DNA of 64,000 bases from Flavobacterium hercynium (GTDB lineage Bacteria; Bacteroidota; Bacteroidia; Flavobacteriales; Flavobacteriaceae). A program made the translations under genes and the position numbers. The notes beneath the pieces were generated by a model. The model ran no database searches, was not told where the DNA came from, and saw nothing but the letters and a program-made list of their open reading frames with translations. Positions 42,781 to 52,412 of this stretch are shown one piece after another; the first letter of the stretch is position 1, and every line of letters starts with the position of its first letter. The stretch spans positions 258,396 to 322,395 of the forward strand of contig NZ_MUGW01000008.1 in the NCBI RefSeq assembly GCF_002217285.1. The letters run 5' to 3'.

Positions 42781-45015
42781 ATGAAAAACAAAATTTTATA
42801 TCTATCAGTAGCTTTGGCTTTTGCATTTACCTCGTGTAAAAATGATGCAAAAACAGCAGAATCTAGTTCAGCTCAGACAGAAGAATACAAAGGCAAAGAA
42901 ATAGGTTCAGAATTTGACGCAGAGATCGAAAAACTGATCAGTCAAATGACAATCGAGGAAAAAATAGGAATGTTGCACGGAAACAGCATGTTTACAACAG
43001 GCGGTGTAGAACGTTTAGGCATTCCGGAATTAAAAATGGCTGATGGTCCGTTGGGAGTTCGTGAGGAAATTTCCCGTGATAACTGGGCTCCGGCAGGATT
43101 AACAAACGATTTTGCGACCTATTATCCTGCTGCAGGCGCTTTGGCTGCAACATGGAATGCTGAAATGTCATATCTTTTTGGAAGTAGTGTTGGACAAGAA
43201 ATGCGTGCAAGAGATAAAGATATGTTGCTTTCACCGGCAATCAATATCGTTAGAACGCCGCTTGGAGGAAGAACGTACGAATACATGACCGAAGATCCTT
43301 TCTTAAACAAAAAATTAGCCGTACCAATGGTAGTTGGTTTACAAGACAACGATGTTATGGCATGTGTAAAACATTTCGCTGCAAACAACCAGGAAACAAA
43401 TCGTGATTTTGTCGATGTACAAATTGACGAGCGTACACTTCGTGAAATTTACTTACCAGCTTTTGAAGCTTCAGTAAAAGAAGGAAAAGCGTATAGCATA
43501 ATGGGCGCTTACAACAAATTCAGAGGAGAATATTTATGTGAGAACGATTATATGTTAAACAAAATATTACGTGACGAATGGGGATTTGAAGGAGTAGTAG
43601 TTTCAGACTGGGCTGCAGTACACTCAACAGTAAAATCATTAAAAAGCGGATTAGATATCGAAATGGGAACACCAAAACCATTCAACGAATTCTTTTTGGC
43701 AGATAAGTTAATTGCAGCAGCAAAAGCAAAAGAAATCTCAGAAGAAGAAATCAATGTTCACGTTCGCAGAATCTTAAAAGTTTTATTCAAAGTAAAAGCG
43801 ATTGGTGGTAAAGACCGTGTAAAAGGTAGTATCGCTACAGAAGCACATTATCAGGATGCTTATAAAATTGCAGCAGAAGCAGTTGTATTATTAAAGAATG
43901 ATAACAATGCACTACCATTAAAATTAGACGGAGTAAAATCTATCGCTGTGATTGGTAACAACGCAACAAAGAAAAATGCTTTAGGAGGATTTGGAGCAGG
44001 AGTTAAAACAAAAAGAGAAGTTACACCGCTTGAAGGTTTAAAAAACAGATTGCCTTCATCAGTACAAATTAATTATGCTGAAGGATACTTAGAGCGTTAC
44101 GACGAAAAAAACAAAGGAAATTTAGGAAATATTACTTCTAATGGACCAGTTACAATCGACAAATTAGATCCGGCTAAATTGCAGGAAGCTTTAGAAGCAG
44201 CTAAAAAATCAGATGTAGCAATTATTTTCGCAGGTTCAAACCGTGATTATGAAACAGAAGCATCAGATCGTAGAAACTTACAATTACCATTCGGACAAGA
44301 AGAATTAATTCAAAAAGTATTAGCCGTTAACCCAAAAACTATTGTAGTTATGGTAGCGGGTGCTCCATTTGATGTAGATGCGATCAGCCAAAAAACATCA
44401 GCTTTAGTTTGGACATGGTTCAACGGTTCAGAAGGCGGAAATGCTTTAGCAGATGTATTATTAGGAAAAGTAAATCCATCAGGAAAATTACCTTGGACAA
44501 TGCCTAAAAAACTGATGGATTCTCCGGCTCATGCTACAAACAGTTTCCCTGGAGACAAAGCAGTAAATTATGCTGAAGGAATCTTAGTTGGATACCGTTG
44601 GTTTGATACTAAAAACATTGCACCATTATACCCATTCGGATTCGGATTATCTTATACAACTTTCGCTGTTGGAAATGCAAAAGCAGACAAAACATCTTAT
44701 GCTGCAACAGAAACAATTTCTATTTCAGTTGATGTAAAAAATACTGGAAAAGTAGATGGAAAAGAAGTAGTACAAGTTTACTCTTCTATCGCTGATTCAA
44801 AAGTAAGCCGTGCAGCAAAAGAACTAAAAGGATTCAAAAAAGTATTAGTTAAAGCAGGAAAATCAGAAACTGTAACGATTCAGATTCCGGTAAAAGAATT
44901 AGCTTATTACGATGTTGCGACTAAAAAATGGACAGTTGAACCAGGAAAATATACTTTCAAAGTAGGAAATTCTTCGAGAGACGTCAAAAACGAAGTTTCA
45001 GTAACAGTTAAATAA
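42781..45015 (+). CDS. Glycoside hydrolase family 3, beta-glucosidase-like lipoprotein (copy 2)
   Basis: A 744-residue lipoprotein (signal LYLSVALAFAFTSC). Barrel motifs: KMADGPLGVREE, SPAINIVRTPLGGRTYEYMTED, CVKHFAANNQETNRD, and nucleophile GVVVSDWAAVHS (Asp276). The second domain carries the acid/base region (RDYETEASDRRNLQLPFGQE), and a C-terminal fibronectin-III-like domain follows (GFGLSYTTF, VDVKNTGKVDGKEVVQVY). It resembles secreted beta-glucosidases. The long spaced arrangement with the first GH3 suggests complementary removal of non-reducing beta-linked glucose or xylose. Lipid anchoring probably places it on the periplasmic side. Confidence 0.9.
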   Translation: MKNKILYLSVALAFAFTSCKNDAKTAESSSAQTEEYKGKEIGSEFDAEIEKLISQMTIEEKIGMLHGNSMFTTGGVERLGIPELKMADGPLGVREEISRDNWAPAGLTNDFATYYPAAGALAATWNAEMSYLFGSSVGQEMRARDKDMLLSPAINIVRTPLGGRTYEYMTEDPFLNKKLAVPMVVGLQDNDVMACVKHFAANNQETNRDFVDVQIDERTLREIYLPAFEASVKEGKAYSIMGAYNKFRGEYLCENDYMLNKILRDEWGFEGVVVSDWAAVHSTVKSLKSGLDIEMGTPKPFNEFFLADKLIAAAKAKEISEEEINVHVRRILKVLFKVKAIGGKDRVKGSIATEAHYQDAYKIAAEAVVLLKNDNNALPLKLDGVKSIAVIGNNATKKNALGGFGAGVKTKREVTPLEGLKNRLPSSVQINYAEGYLERYDEKNKGNLGNITSNGPVTIDKLDPAKLQEALEAAKKSDVAIIFAGSNRDYETEASDRRNLQLPFGQEELIQKVLAVNPKTIVVMVAGAPFDVDAISQKTSALVWTWFNGSEGGNALADVLLGKVNPSGKLPWTMPKKLMDSPAHATNSFPGDKAVNYAEGILVGYRWFDTKNIAPLYPFGFGLSYTTFAVGNAKADKTSYAATETISISVDVKNTGKVDGKEVVQVYSSIADSKVSRAAKELKGFKKVLVKAGKSETVTIQIPVKELAYYDVATKKWTVEPGKYTFKVGNSSRDVKNEVSVTVK

Positions 45016-45094
45016 GAAAGAATTACTTAGTAATGCCCGCTATTGTTGAGATACCAGTGCATTATTAATTAATTTTATCTAGTAAATCTATCCT

Positions 45095-45155
45095 AAGTGA
45101 TATAAGAAAATTTAAGTTTCAATTTACATTGCACTTTTCTTTTCTTATATCACTT
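45095..45155. repeat. Perfect 16-bp inverted repeat upstream of the acetylesterase
   Basis: AAGTGATATAAGAAAA (45095-45110) and its exact complement at 45140-45155, separated by 29 AT-rich bases. It lacks a T run, so it is an operator, cruciform or mRNA stem rather than a plain terminator. Confidence 0.7.
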
Positions 45156-45195
45156 ATATCATTTAAAGGGTTAAATGATCAATTTTAAAGTAAAA

Positions 45196-47148
45196 ATGAT
45201 GAAAAAAAACATAGCTTTTCTTTTCCTGATGTTCAGCATCATTACAAACGCAAACGTAAAGTTGCCTTTGGTATTTTCTGACGGAATGGTTTTGCAGCGC
45301 AACAAAGAAATTCCGGTTTGGGGATGGGCGGATGCAGGTGAAAAAGTAGAAGTTCGTTTTAACAAACAAACGAAAACTATTGAGGCAGATAAAAACGGAA
45401 AATGGATGATAAAACTAACTGCCGAAAAAGCAGGAGGACCATTTGAACTTATCGTTACCGGAAAAAATAAAATCACCGTCAAAGATGTTTTGGTGGGAGA
45501 GGTATGGATTTGCAGCGGACAATCCAACATGGAATTCCAGATGTACAAAACCATGAATTTCGAAAAAGAAATAAATGATTCCAATTATCCTATGATTCGT
45601 CATTTTGGAGTAGCTCAGGATTTGAGCGGAACACCCAAAGAAGACCTGAAAGAAGGAAAATGGCTTGTAGCTAACAAAGAAAACATTCGCGATTTTACAG
45701 CTGCGGGTTTCTTCTTTGCCAAGAAACTGTATGCCGAATTAAATATTCCAATCGGGATCATCAATACATCATGGGGCGGAACCTGCGTAGAAACCTGGAC
45801 AAGCCGCGAAGCATTTCAACACAGCGAAGAGTTCAAAAGCATGATTGCTGATGTTCCGCAATTAGATATGGATGCCGTATTTGAAGCATATAAAAATGCA
45901 GCTTTAGACAATATCAAAAAAATTCAGGGCTTTCCTGTTACCATGGATAATGAAGAGCAGTTTAAAAAAGCAGATCATAATGATAGCAAATGGCCGGAAA
46001 TCAAAGTGCCGTCTTTATGGGAAAACCAACAGATCGGTAATATCGATGGCGTAGTCTGGATGCGAAAAACAATCGTATTATCTGCTGAGCAAGCCAAAGC
46101 TGATGCCGTTTTGCATTTGGCGAAAGTAGACGACGAAGATGTAACCTATATCAATGGTGTAGAAGTAGGTACCAATAAACTTTGGGAAGCATTACGAGTG
46201 TATAAAATTCCGGCAGGCGTTCTAAAAGAAGGAAAAAATGTAATCGCAGTTCGCATTGCAGATTATTCAGGAGGTGGCGGAATTTATGGCGATCCGGCAG
46301 ATCTAAAAATTCAGTTTGGCGATAAAAGTTTGGCACTCGAAGGACTTTGGAAATTCAATGTCGTTCAGGTAAAACTATCTGCTTCACCAAACAGTTATCC
46401 ATCACTTTTATACAATGCTATGGTAAATCCATTAATTCCGTATGCTTTTCAAGGTGTATTATGGTACCAGGGCGAAGCCAATGTGTGGAGAGCAAAACAG
46501 TACAAAAAAGCATTTCCGCTTATGATAACAGACTGGAGAACAAAATGGAAACAAGGTGATTTTCCTTTTTACTTCGTGCAGTTGTCAACCTTCGATGAAT
46601 TCAAAGGAAACAGCAAAGTAGGCAGTAAATGGGCAGAACTTCGTGAAGCACAATCAGAAACCTTGCAGTTACCAAATACAGGAATGGCCGTAACAACAGA
46701 TATTGGAGATGCAAAAGACATTCACCCAAAAAACAAGCAAGAGGTTGGACTTCGTTTGGCCGCCATTGCATTAAACAACTTTTATGGTAAAAAAAGAGTT
46801 TACAGTGGACCAACTTACAAAGCACAACAAATAAAAGGAAATCAAATCATTCTGACTTTCAATAACATTGGAGGCGGATTAACAGCTGGCGACAATTCAG
46901 AAAACCTAAAAGGATTTGAGATCGCAGGAGCAGACAAAGTATTTCATTCCGCGAAAGCGATAATCAAGAATAACACCGTAATTGTTTCCAGCGAAAATGT
47001 GCCAAATCCCGTAGCCATTCATTACGGTTGGGCAGATGACGATACTGAAATCAATCTTTTCAACAAAGAAAAATTTCCGGCATCACCATTTAGAACAGAC
47101 AATTGGGAAATGATTACAGCCAATCAAAAATACGAAGTAAACAAGTAA
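45196..47148 (+). CDS. SGNH-fold carbohydrate acetylesterase (sialate O-acetylesterase-like) with inserted jelly roll
   Basis: About 650 residues from the ATG pair at 45196/45199, which begins the signal MKKNIAFLFLMFSIITNA; the longer frame from 45175 adds seven residues. Catalytic Ser is in CSGQSNMEFQ (residue about 110); the Asp/His end of the triad is in DIGDAKDIHPKNKQEVGLRL. Between them an insertion (about residues 255-395) resembles a GH2-type sugar-binding jelly roll (VWMRKTIVLS, DEDVTYINGVEVG, GKNVIAVRIADYSGGGG). The enzyme removes acetyl groups from glycans, probably acetyl-xylan here. Periplasmic. The upstream 16-bp inverted repeat may regulate it. Confidence 0.88.
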   Translation: MMKKNIAFLFLMFSIITNANVKLPLVFSDGMVLQRNKEIPVWGWADAGEKVEVRFNKQTKTIEADKNGKWMIKLTAEKAGGPFELIVTGKNKITVKDVLVGEVWICSGQSNMEFQMYKTMNFEKEINDSNYPMIRHFGVAQDLSGTPKEDLKEGKWLVANKENIRDFTAAGFFFAKKLYAELNIPIGIINTSWGGTCVETWTSREAFQHSEEFKSMIADVPQLDMDAVFEAYKNAALDNIKKIQGFPVTMDNEEQFKKADHNDSKWPEIKVPSLWENQQIGNIDGVVWMRKTIVLSAEQAKADAVLHLAKVDDEDVTYINGVEVGTNKLWEALRVYKIPAGVLKEGKNVIAVRIADYSGGGGIYGDPADLKIQFGDKSLALEGLWKFNVVQVKLSASPNSYPSLLYNAMVNPLIPYAFQGVLWYQGEANVWRAKQYKKAFPLMITDWRTKWKQGDFPFYFVQLSTFDEFKGNSKVGSKWAELREAQSETLQLPNTGMAVTTDIGDAKDIHPKNKQEVGLRLAAIALNNFYGKKRVYSGPTYKAQQIKGNQIILTFNNIGGGLTAGDNSENLKGFEIAGADKVFHSAKAIIKNNTVIVSSENVPNPVAIHYGWADDDTEINLFNKEKFPASPFRTDNWEMITANQKYEVNK

Positions 47149-47185
47149 GCAACGTATTTCAAAACAGATAAAACCTTTCTTTATT

Positions 47186-48688
47186 ATGAAAAAAGTCATT
47201 CTCCTCTTTCTATTTTCGATATCGCTTGCCAGCAATGCGCAGCAGCAGAATACCAAAGCAGGAACAGAATTTTATCAAAATCCAATCTTTGTTGGAGATT
47301 ATCCTGATCCATCCATAATTAGAGATGGCGAAGATTATTATATTGTACATTCCTCTTTCAATTATTATCCGGGTTTGCTAATCTGGACATCAAAAGATCT
47401 GGTCAATTGGAAACCCGTAACCCACGCCCTTAAGAAAAGCGTAGGTTCTGTTTGGGCTCCGGATTTAGTAAAACTCAATAATAAGTTTTACATTTATTTT
47501 CCGGCAAACGATACCAATTATGTAGTTTGGGCAGACAGTATAAACGGACCTTGGAGCGATCCCATAGACTTAAAAATCGGAAACATCGATCCCGGACATT
47601 TTGCAGACGACAAAGGAAACCGTTATTTATACTTCAGCAATGGCGACTATGTGCCCTTATCAAAAGACGGATTAGCAGTTGCTGGCGAAGGAAAACATGT
47701 TTACGACGGTTGGAAAATTCCATCAGACTGGGCAATAGAATGCTTCTGTATGGAAGGGCCAAAAGTGCTGAAACATGGAGATTATTATTACCTGACAGTT
47801 GCAGAAGGCGGAACCGCCGGCCCAGCAACAAGTCACATGGTAATTTCGGCAAGATCAAAATCACCATTAGGACCTTGGGAAAACGCACCGCATAATCCAA
47901 TTCTAAAAACAAACAATAGTTCAGAAAAATGGTTGTCGAAAGGACACGCCAGCTTAATCGATGATGCCAAAGGAAATTGGTGGATGGTTTTTCACGGTTA
48001 CGAAAACGGTTATTACAACATGGGACGCCAAACATTGCTGCAACCTGTAGAATGGACAAAAGACGGCTGGTTTAAAATGCCTGAAAACAGTAAAACCGAA
48101 GGAGCGATTAAAAAACCTGCCGGTAAAACCATAAAAAGTACTTTCTCGCTTTCAGATAGTTTCTCAGGTTCTGAACTTAATCCGCAATGGCAATTTTACA
48201 ATCAATACGAAGCAGATAGATTTAAGTTTACTAACAAAGGAATTCAAATTACGGCAAAAGGAAATGGAGTAGGCGACAGTTCTCCGCTTTTATGCACCCC
48301 TTCAGATCATTCGTATAGTGCAGAAGTCGAAGTCGAAATCGAAGGAAACGCAACAGCAGGACTTGTTCTGTTTTACGACAGTAAACTTTACACCGGAATC
48401 GCGGCAGACAAAGAGAACATTTTGGCTATTTTAAGATCGTGGCAATTTCCAACGCAAAAAGGGGTAAACCAAAGAAAATTATTTCTGCGTTTAGAAAAGC
48501 AAGAGCAACTCGTAAGCATGTTTTATAGCATCAACGGAAGAGTGTGGACAAAAATCGAAAATTCTGCAGAAGTATCAGCCTTTCACCACAATGTCTTAAG
48601 CGGATTCATGAGTCTTCGTCTTGGACTTTCAGCAGTGGGAGAAGGAAAAGTTACCTTTAGAAATTTCAATTACAAACCGGCAAACTAA
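47186..48688 (+). CDS. Glycoside hydrolase family 43, beta-xylosidase/arabinofuranosidase-like
   Basis: A 500-residue secreted enzyme (signal MKKVILLFLFSISLASNAQ). Five-bladed propeller with the conserved acids: Asp41 (VGDYPDPSI), Asp135 (GNIDPGHF) and Glu190 (CMEGPKVL). The C-terminal part, from about residue 315, is a beta-sandwich (SDSFSGSELNPQWQFYNQ, TAGLVLFYDSK) as in two-domain GH43 enzymes. It cleaves terminal xylose or arabinofuranose from xylan chains; which one cannot be fixed from motifs. It starts 37 bp after the acetylesterase, so the two are co-transcribed. Confidence 0.9.
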   Translation: MKKVILLFLFSISLASNAQQQNTKAGTEFYQNPIFVGDYPDPSIIRDGEDYYIVHSSFNYYPGLLIWTSKDLVNWKPVTHALKKSVGSVWAPDLVKLNNKFYIYFPANDTNYVVWADSINGPWSDPIDLKIGNIDPGHFADDKGNRYLYFSNGDYVPLSKDGLAVAGEGKHVYDGWKIPSDWAIECFCMEGPKVLKHGDYYYLTVAEGGTAGPATSHMVISARSKSPLGPWENAPHNPILKTNNSSEKWLSKGHASLIDDAKGNWWMVFHGYENGYYNMGRQTLLQPVEWTKDGWFKMPENSKTEGAIKKPAGKTIKSTFSLSDSFSGSELNPQWQFYNQYEADRFKFTNKGIQITAKGNGVGDSSPLLCTPSDHSYSAEVEVEIEGNATAGLVLFYDSKLYTGIAADKENILAILRSWQFPTQKGVNQRKLFLRLEKQEQLVSMFYSINGRVWTKIENSAEVSAFHHNVLSGFMSLRLGLSAVGEGKVTFRNFNYKPAN

Positions 48689-48723
48689 GGTTCAGATCTA
48701 ATGCTGTTTTGCAAAAATAATTA

Positions 48724-48837
48724 GGGCGTGACCGCATTTACAAAAGGCGCTATGCAGCAAACCGCTTATTGCGCGCCTTTCGAAAATGCGGTCGGGCTAT
48801 TCGCGCTACTTCGGTAGCCAGCTGCTATCCCTCACGC
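48724..48837. repeat. GC-rich nested palindromic element
   Basis: Three nested pairs of arms: GCGTGA / TCACGC at the ends (48726-48731, 48832-48837), CCGCATTT / AAATGCGG, and AAAGGCGC / GCGCCTTT inside. GC is far above the surroundings. The element resembles, from memory, the GGGCGT...TCACGC repeat common in flavobacterial genomes. It separates GH43 from GH95. Confidence 0.75.
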
Positions 48838-48875
48838 GGAAAACGTTAGAAAGAATCATTCAGTTTTTATTAATT

Positions 48876-48883
48876 TATCTTTG
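48876..48883 (+). promoter_or_regulatory. Candidate -7 box for GH95
   Basis: TATCTTTG, a perfect TAnnTTTG, 60 bases before the GH95 ATG. No clear -33 TTG. It suggests GH95 has its own promoter after the repeat element. Confidence 0.5.
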
Positions 48884-48935
48884 TGTGGAGATTAAATAAA
48901 TTGTAAATTGATTTTTAAAATAAAACAATACTAAT

Positions 48936-51344
48936 ATGAATGTAAAAATCATAAAAAAACAGTGGTTGGCTGTCGTTCTTTGTTCATTCGGTATGAGCAT
49001 GACGGCACAATCCAGTCATGTTTTGTGGTACAATCAACCCGCCGAATTTTTTGAAGAAAGCCTTGTTCTCGGAAACGGGAAACTTGGTGCAACCGTTTTT
49101 GGAGGTGTTCAGTCAGATAAAATTTATCTGAACGACGCGACACTTTGGTCAGGAGAGCCCGTAAACGCCAACATGAATCCGGAAGCTTACAAAAATCTTC
49201 CTGCTATTCGCGAAGCCCTTCAGAACGAAAACTACAAATTAGCCGACGAACTCAATAAAAAAATTCAAGGTAAAAACTCCGAAGCGTATGCACCGCTCGG
49301 AACCATGGAAATAAAAAATGCCAACACCGGAAAAGTTTCCCATTATTATCGAGAACTCGATATTGCAAACGCCATATCAAAAGTAAGCTACGAAATAGAG
49401 GGCGTAAAATTTACCCGTGAGTATTTTGTTTCCGCACCAGATCAAATCATGATCATCAAACTCACCAGCAGTCAAAAAGGAGCGTTAAGTTTTGATATCA
49501 ATTCCAGCAGTTTGTTGCAATCCAACGTAGAAGTGAAAAATAATACGCTAGCCTTAAACGGTACAGCACCAATACATGAAAACCCGGGTTATCAGGTTGT
49601 ACCCTCATTCCTTTTAGAAAAAGAAAGAGGAACACGTTTTACCGCCCTCATGCAAATTAAAAATACTGATGGAACAATCGTAAGTTCCAACAACAGTTTA
49701 GGAGTCAAAAATGCAACCGAAGCTCTGATTTATGTCGCTATCGCAACAAGTTTTAACGGTTTCGACAAAAATCCGGCAACACAAGGTTTAAACAACAAAG
49801 CAATTGCAGCCGAAAATTTAAAAAAAGCCTTTGCAAAATCATACGAAACATTACAAAAAGCACACGTTGCCGATTATCAAAAATTCTACAATCGCGTTAA
49901 CTTAGAACTTGGTAAAACAACCGCTCCCAATCTGCCAACAGACGAACGATTATTACGTTATGCTGACGGAAAAGAAGATAAAAATCTCGAAATTCTTTAT
50001 TTCAATTACGGACGTTATTTGCTAATTAGCAGTTCAAGAACCTTAGGCGTTCCGGCAAATCTGCAAGGAATCTGGAATCCGCATTTGAGTCCGCCTTGGA
50101 GTAGTAACTACACCATGAACATCAATGTAGAAGAAAATTACTGGCTTGCCGAGAACACGAATCTTTCAGAAATGCATTTGCCTCTTTTGAGTTTCATAAA
50201 AAACCTTTCAGTAACCGGAAAAGTAACCGCAAAGACTTTTTATGGTGTAAACCAAGGTTGGGCTTCGGCACATAATTCAGATATTTGGGCAATGACAAAT
50301 CCGGTTGGGAATTTTGGAAAAGAAGACCCAAGCTGGGCGTGCTGGCCAATATCAGGAGCTTGGTTAAGTACACATATTTGGGAACATTATGTATTTACCC
50401 AAGATAAAAAATACCTAAAAGACGAAGGATATCCGCTAATGAAAGGAGCATCAGAGTTTTTATTAGAATGGCTGGTTACCGATAAAAACGGAAAATTAAT
50501 TACTTCACCATCAACATCACCCGAGAACAAATACATCGCACCAGACGGATTTATAGGCGCAACGATATACGGAGGAACAGCGGATTTGGCGATGATCAGA
50601 GAATGTTTTGATAAAACAGTAAAAGCCTCAAAAGTACTCAATGTAGATGCTGAATTCAGAGCGAAGCTGGAAACCGCAATCGCAAAATTATATCCGTATC
50701 AAATAGGAAAAAAAGGAAACTTGCAAGAATGGTATTTTGACTGGAATGACGAAGATCCAAAACACCGTCACCAATCCCAATTATTTGGACTTTTCCCAGG
50801 CGATCATATTACACCTGAAAAAACACCCGATCTCGCTAATGCTTCAAGAAAAACATTAGAAATAAAAGGAGACGAAACCACCGGCTGGTCAAAAGGCTGG
50901 CGTATTAATCTTTGGGCAAGATTGTGGGACGGAAACCGTGCTTACAAAATGTACAGAGAATTACTTCGCTACGTAGATCCGGACGGAAAGAAAACAGAAA
51001 CACCAAGAAGAGGTGGCGGAACATATCCAAACCTGTTCGATGCACATCCGCCATTTCAGATCGATGGAAACTTTGGTGGAGCAGCAGCAGTTGCTGAAAT
51101 GCTGGTACAATCAGATGAAAACGAAATACGATTATTACCAGCCTTGCCAGATGTTTGGGAAACCGGAAGTGTAAAAGGCATTTGTGCCAGAGGAGGTTTC
51201 GAAATCCAAATGGAATGGGAAAATAAAACGCTTAAAAAAGTTTCAGTTTTATCTAAACTAGGCGGAAAAACAACCTTAATCAGCGGTGCTAAAAAACAAA
51301 ATATTACCCTTAAAAAAGGACAAAAACTAGAAATAAACTGGTAA
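48936..51344 (+). CDS. Glycoside hydrolase family 95, alpha-L-fucosidase/L-galactosidase-like
   Basis: An 802-residue secreted enzyme (signal up to GMSMTAQ). N-terminal beta-domain ([33 protein letters not shown]), then an (alpha/alpha)6 barrel with the GH95 signatures [18 protein letters not shown] (the Asn pair that activates water), [11 protein letters not shown] (general acid Glu) and [20 protein letters not shown] (Asp). Known members are inverting 1,2-alpha-L-fucosidases, and some remove alpha-L-galactose from complex xylan. In a xylose-linked locus the latter, or fucose/L-galactose caps, are plausible targets. It closes the PUL. Confidence 0.92.
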   Translation: MNVKIIKKQWLAVVLCSFGMSMTAQSSHVLWYNQPAEFFEESLVLGNGKLGATVFGGVQSDKIYLNDATLWSGEPVNANMNPEAYKNLPAIREALQNENYKLADELNKKIQGKNSEAYAPLGTMEIKNANTGKVSHYYRELDIANAISKVSYEIEGVKFTREYFVSAPDQIMIIKLTSSQKGALSFDINSSSLLQSNVEVKNNTLALNGTAPIHENPGYQVVPSFLLEKERGTRFTALMQIKNTDGTIVSSNNSLGVKNATEALIYVAIATSFNGFDKNPATQGLNNKAIAAENLKKAFAKSYETLQKAHVADYQKFYNRVNLELGKTTAPNLPTDERLLRYADGKEDKNLEILYFNYGRYLLISSSRTLGVPANLQGIWNPHLSPPWSSNYTMNINVEENYWLAENTNLSEMHLPLLSFIKNLSVTGKVTAKTFYGVNQGWASAHNSDIWAMTNPVGNFGKEDPSWACWPISGAWLSTHIWEHYVFTQDKKYLKDEGYPLMKGASEFLLEWLVTDKNGKLITSPSTSPENKYIAPDGFIGATIYGGTADLAMIRECFDKTVKASKVLNVDAEFRAKLETAIAKLYPYQIGKKGNLQEWYFDWNDEDPKHRHQSQLFGLFPGDHITPEKTPDLANASRKTLEIKGDETTGWSKGWRINLWARLWDGNRAYKMYRELLRYVDPDGKKTETPRRGGGTYPNLFDAHPPFQIDGNFGGAAAVAEMLVQSDENEIRLLPALPDVWETGSVKGICARGGFEIQMEWENKTLKKVSVLSKLGGKTTLISGAKKQNITLKKGQKLEINW

Positions 51345-51857
51345 AGTTCTTCTATTCAAATTAGTATTCAAACCTAACAGGTTTTCAAAACCTGTTAGGT
51401 TTTGTCGTATTAGAGATCTTGCAAGGTTTTCAAAACCTTTTATGTATTTGACTTATTTTCATTAGATTTTGTTTGTAAAGAGCCATAGGCTCGGCTGATA
51501 TTGTAGAGCCGGATTTTAATCCGGTTTTGCAAATAGAATAAAAAAAAAGATCCATAGGATCGACCGATATCTTACGCCTGTTTAGGCAAATCAAATAAAA
51601 TGGATCGTTCCTCTGGAACTTTAGATGTGGTCGCTATTTAAACAACGGATTAAAATCCGTTGCTACAAAATCGATCGTTCCTACGGAACTTTGAAAAGAA
51701 TGCTCGACAAGGAAATATTGAAAACTATTTCACGTAAACTATTCGTTATAAAGTAATCATTTCGAAAAGTGAAGATAAACGAGTAAAGTTCTTCTACTCG
51801 AATAAGTGTTCAAACCTAACAGGTTTTGAAAACCTGTTAGGTTGATCGAGATATAAA
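51345..51857. repeat. Repeat-rich intergenic region after the PUL
   Basis: No gene in 513 bases. Perfect palindrome AACCTAACAGGTTTT / AAAACCTGTTAGGTT at 51371-51401, and again at 51813-51843. About 40 bases before each copy are also shared and reach into the last codons of GH95 (51330 onward versus 51772 onward). Between them are hairpins such as CCGGATTTTAATCCGG (near 51511) and CGGATTAAAATCCG (51645 region). There are also two variants of an ATCCATAGGATCGACCGATAT-type word (near 51482 and 51551) and two of ATCGTTCCTNNGGAACTTT. All look like flavobacterial interspersed repeats; the first palindrome can terminate GH95. Confidence 0.75.
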
Positions 51858-52412
51858 TTATTCTTCTTTCTCTTCCGTTTCTGTATGAGTATGCTCCTTC
51901 TTTTTAGCATGTTCCTCTTTAAAAGTCTCGTACCATTTTTCTAAAGACGGATACACAAAACCGGCTACTTTTTTAATTGGATTATAAAAGATCGAATTAT
52001 CTAAAGTTTCTTTTTCGGCGAAAGTATTGTCGAAATTTACTTTTTCAAAAAGAGCAATAAAAATACTCACAATCAGAATCGTTTTCAGGATTCTGAAAAA
52101 ACCGCCGCCCAATTTATTAAGCCAGCCTAATTGAGCGAAGTCGGCAATTCCAGTTAGGAATTTTGCCAGCAAATAAACACCAATTACAACTAAAATAAAT
52201 ACCAGTAGAAATGCTGTAACCTGAATCGTGTTCGGATTCCAGGAAACATATTTCATTATGATTTCCTTCATAAATGATGAAAACTTAATAGCCAGATAAA
52301 TTCCCAGCAATAAAGAAACAAAAGAGGCAATTTCTACAAAGAGCCCGTTTTTAATTCCTTTATACAAGCTAAAGGCCAAAAGCGCTCCCAAAATAATATC
52401 TAAAATACTCAT
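51858..52412 (-). CDS. CvpA-family membrane protein
   Basis: A 184-residue inner-membrane protein from the ATG at 52412; a longer TTG start at 52439 would overlap the -7 box. It has four hydrophobic segments in the first 115 residues (ILDIILGALLAFSLYKGI, ASFVSLLLGIYLAI, TAFLLVFILVVIGVYLL, FRILKTILIVSIFIALF) and the CvpA pattern KGIKNGLFVE with LNKLGGGFFR. The C-terminus is charged and His/Glu-rich. In enterobacteria CvpA affects colicin V production and envelope homeostasis; here the role is unknown. Confidence 0.85.
   Translation of the reverse strand: MSILDIILGALLAFSLYKGIKNGLFVEIASFVSLLLGIYLAIKFSSFMKEIIMKYVSWNPNTIQVTAFLLVFILVVIGVYLLAKFLTGIADFAQLGWLNKLGGGFFRILKTILIVSIFIALFEKVNFDNTFAEKETLDNSIFYNPIKKVAGFVYPSLEKWYETFKEEHAKKKEHTHTETEEKEE

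Noticed and set aside
45171..45584. Minus-strand 137-aa frame overlapping the acetylesterase
   Set aside because: It lies opposite the signal peptide and catalytic Ser region of the esterase; composition is that of a complementary strand.
47527..47895. Plus-strand 122-aa Arg-rich frame inside GH43
   Set aside because: It is an alternate frame of a well-supported GH43 enzyme and has no start context or homology features.
48689..48935. tRNA or other structured RNA gene
   Set aside because: The GC-rich element has nested arms but no cloverleaf, T-loop or CCA features.
51371..51401. Insertion sequence end or attachment site
   Set aside because: The palindrome has no transposase or integrase nearby and no target-site duplication that I can define; it is better seen as a hairpin repeat or terminator.
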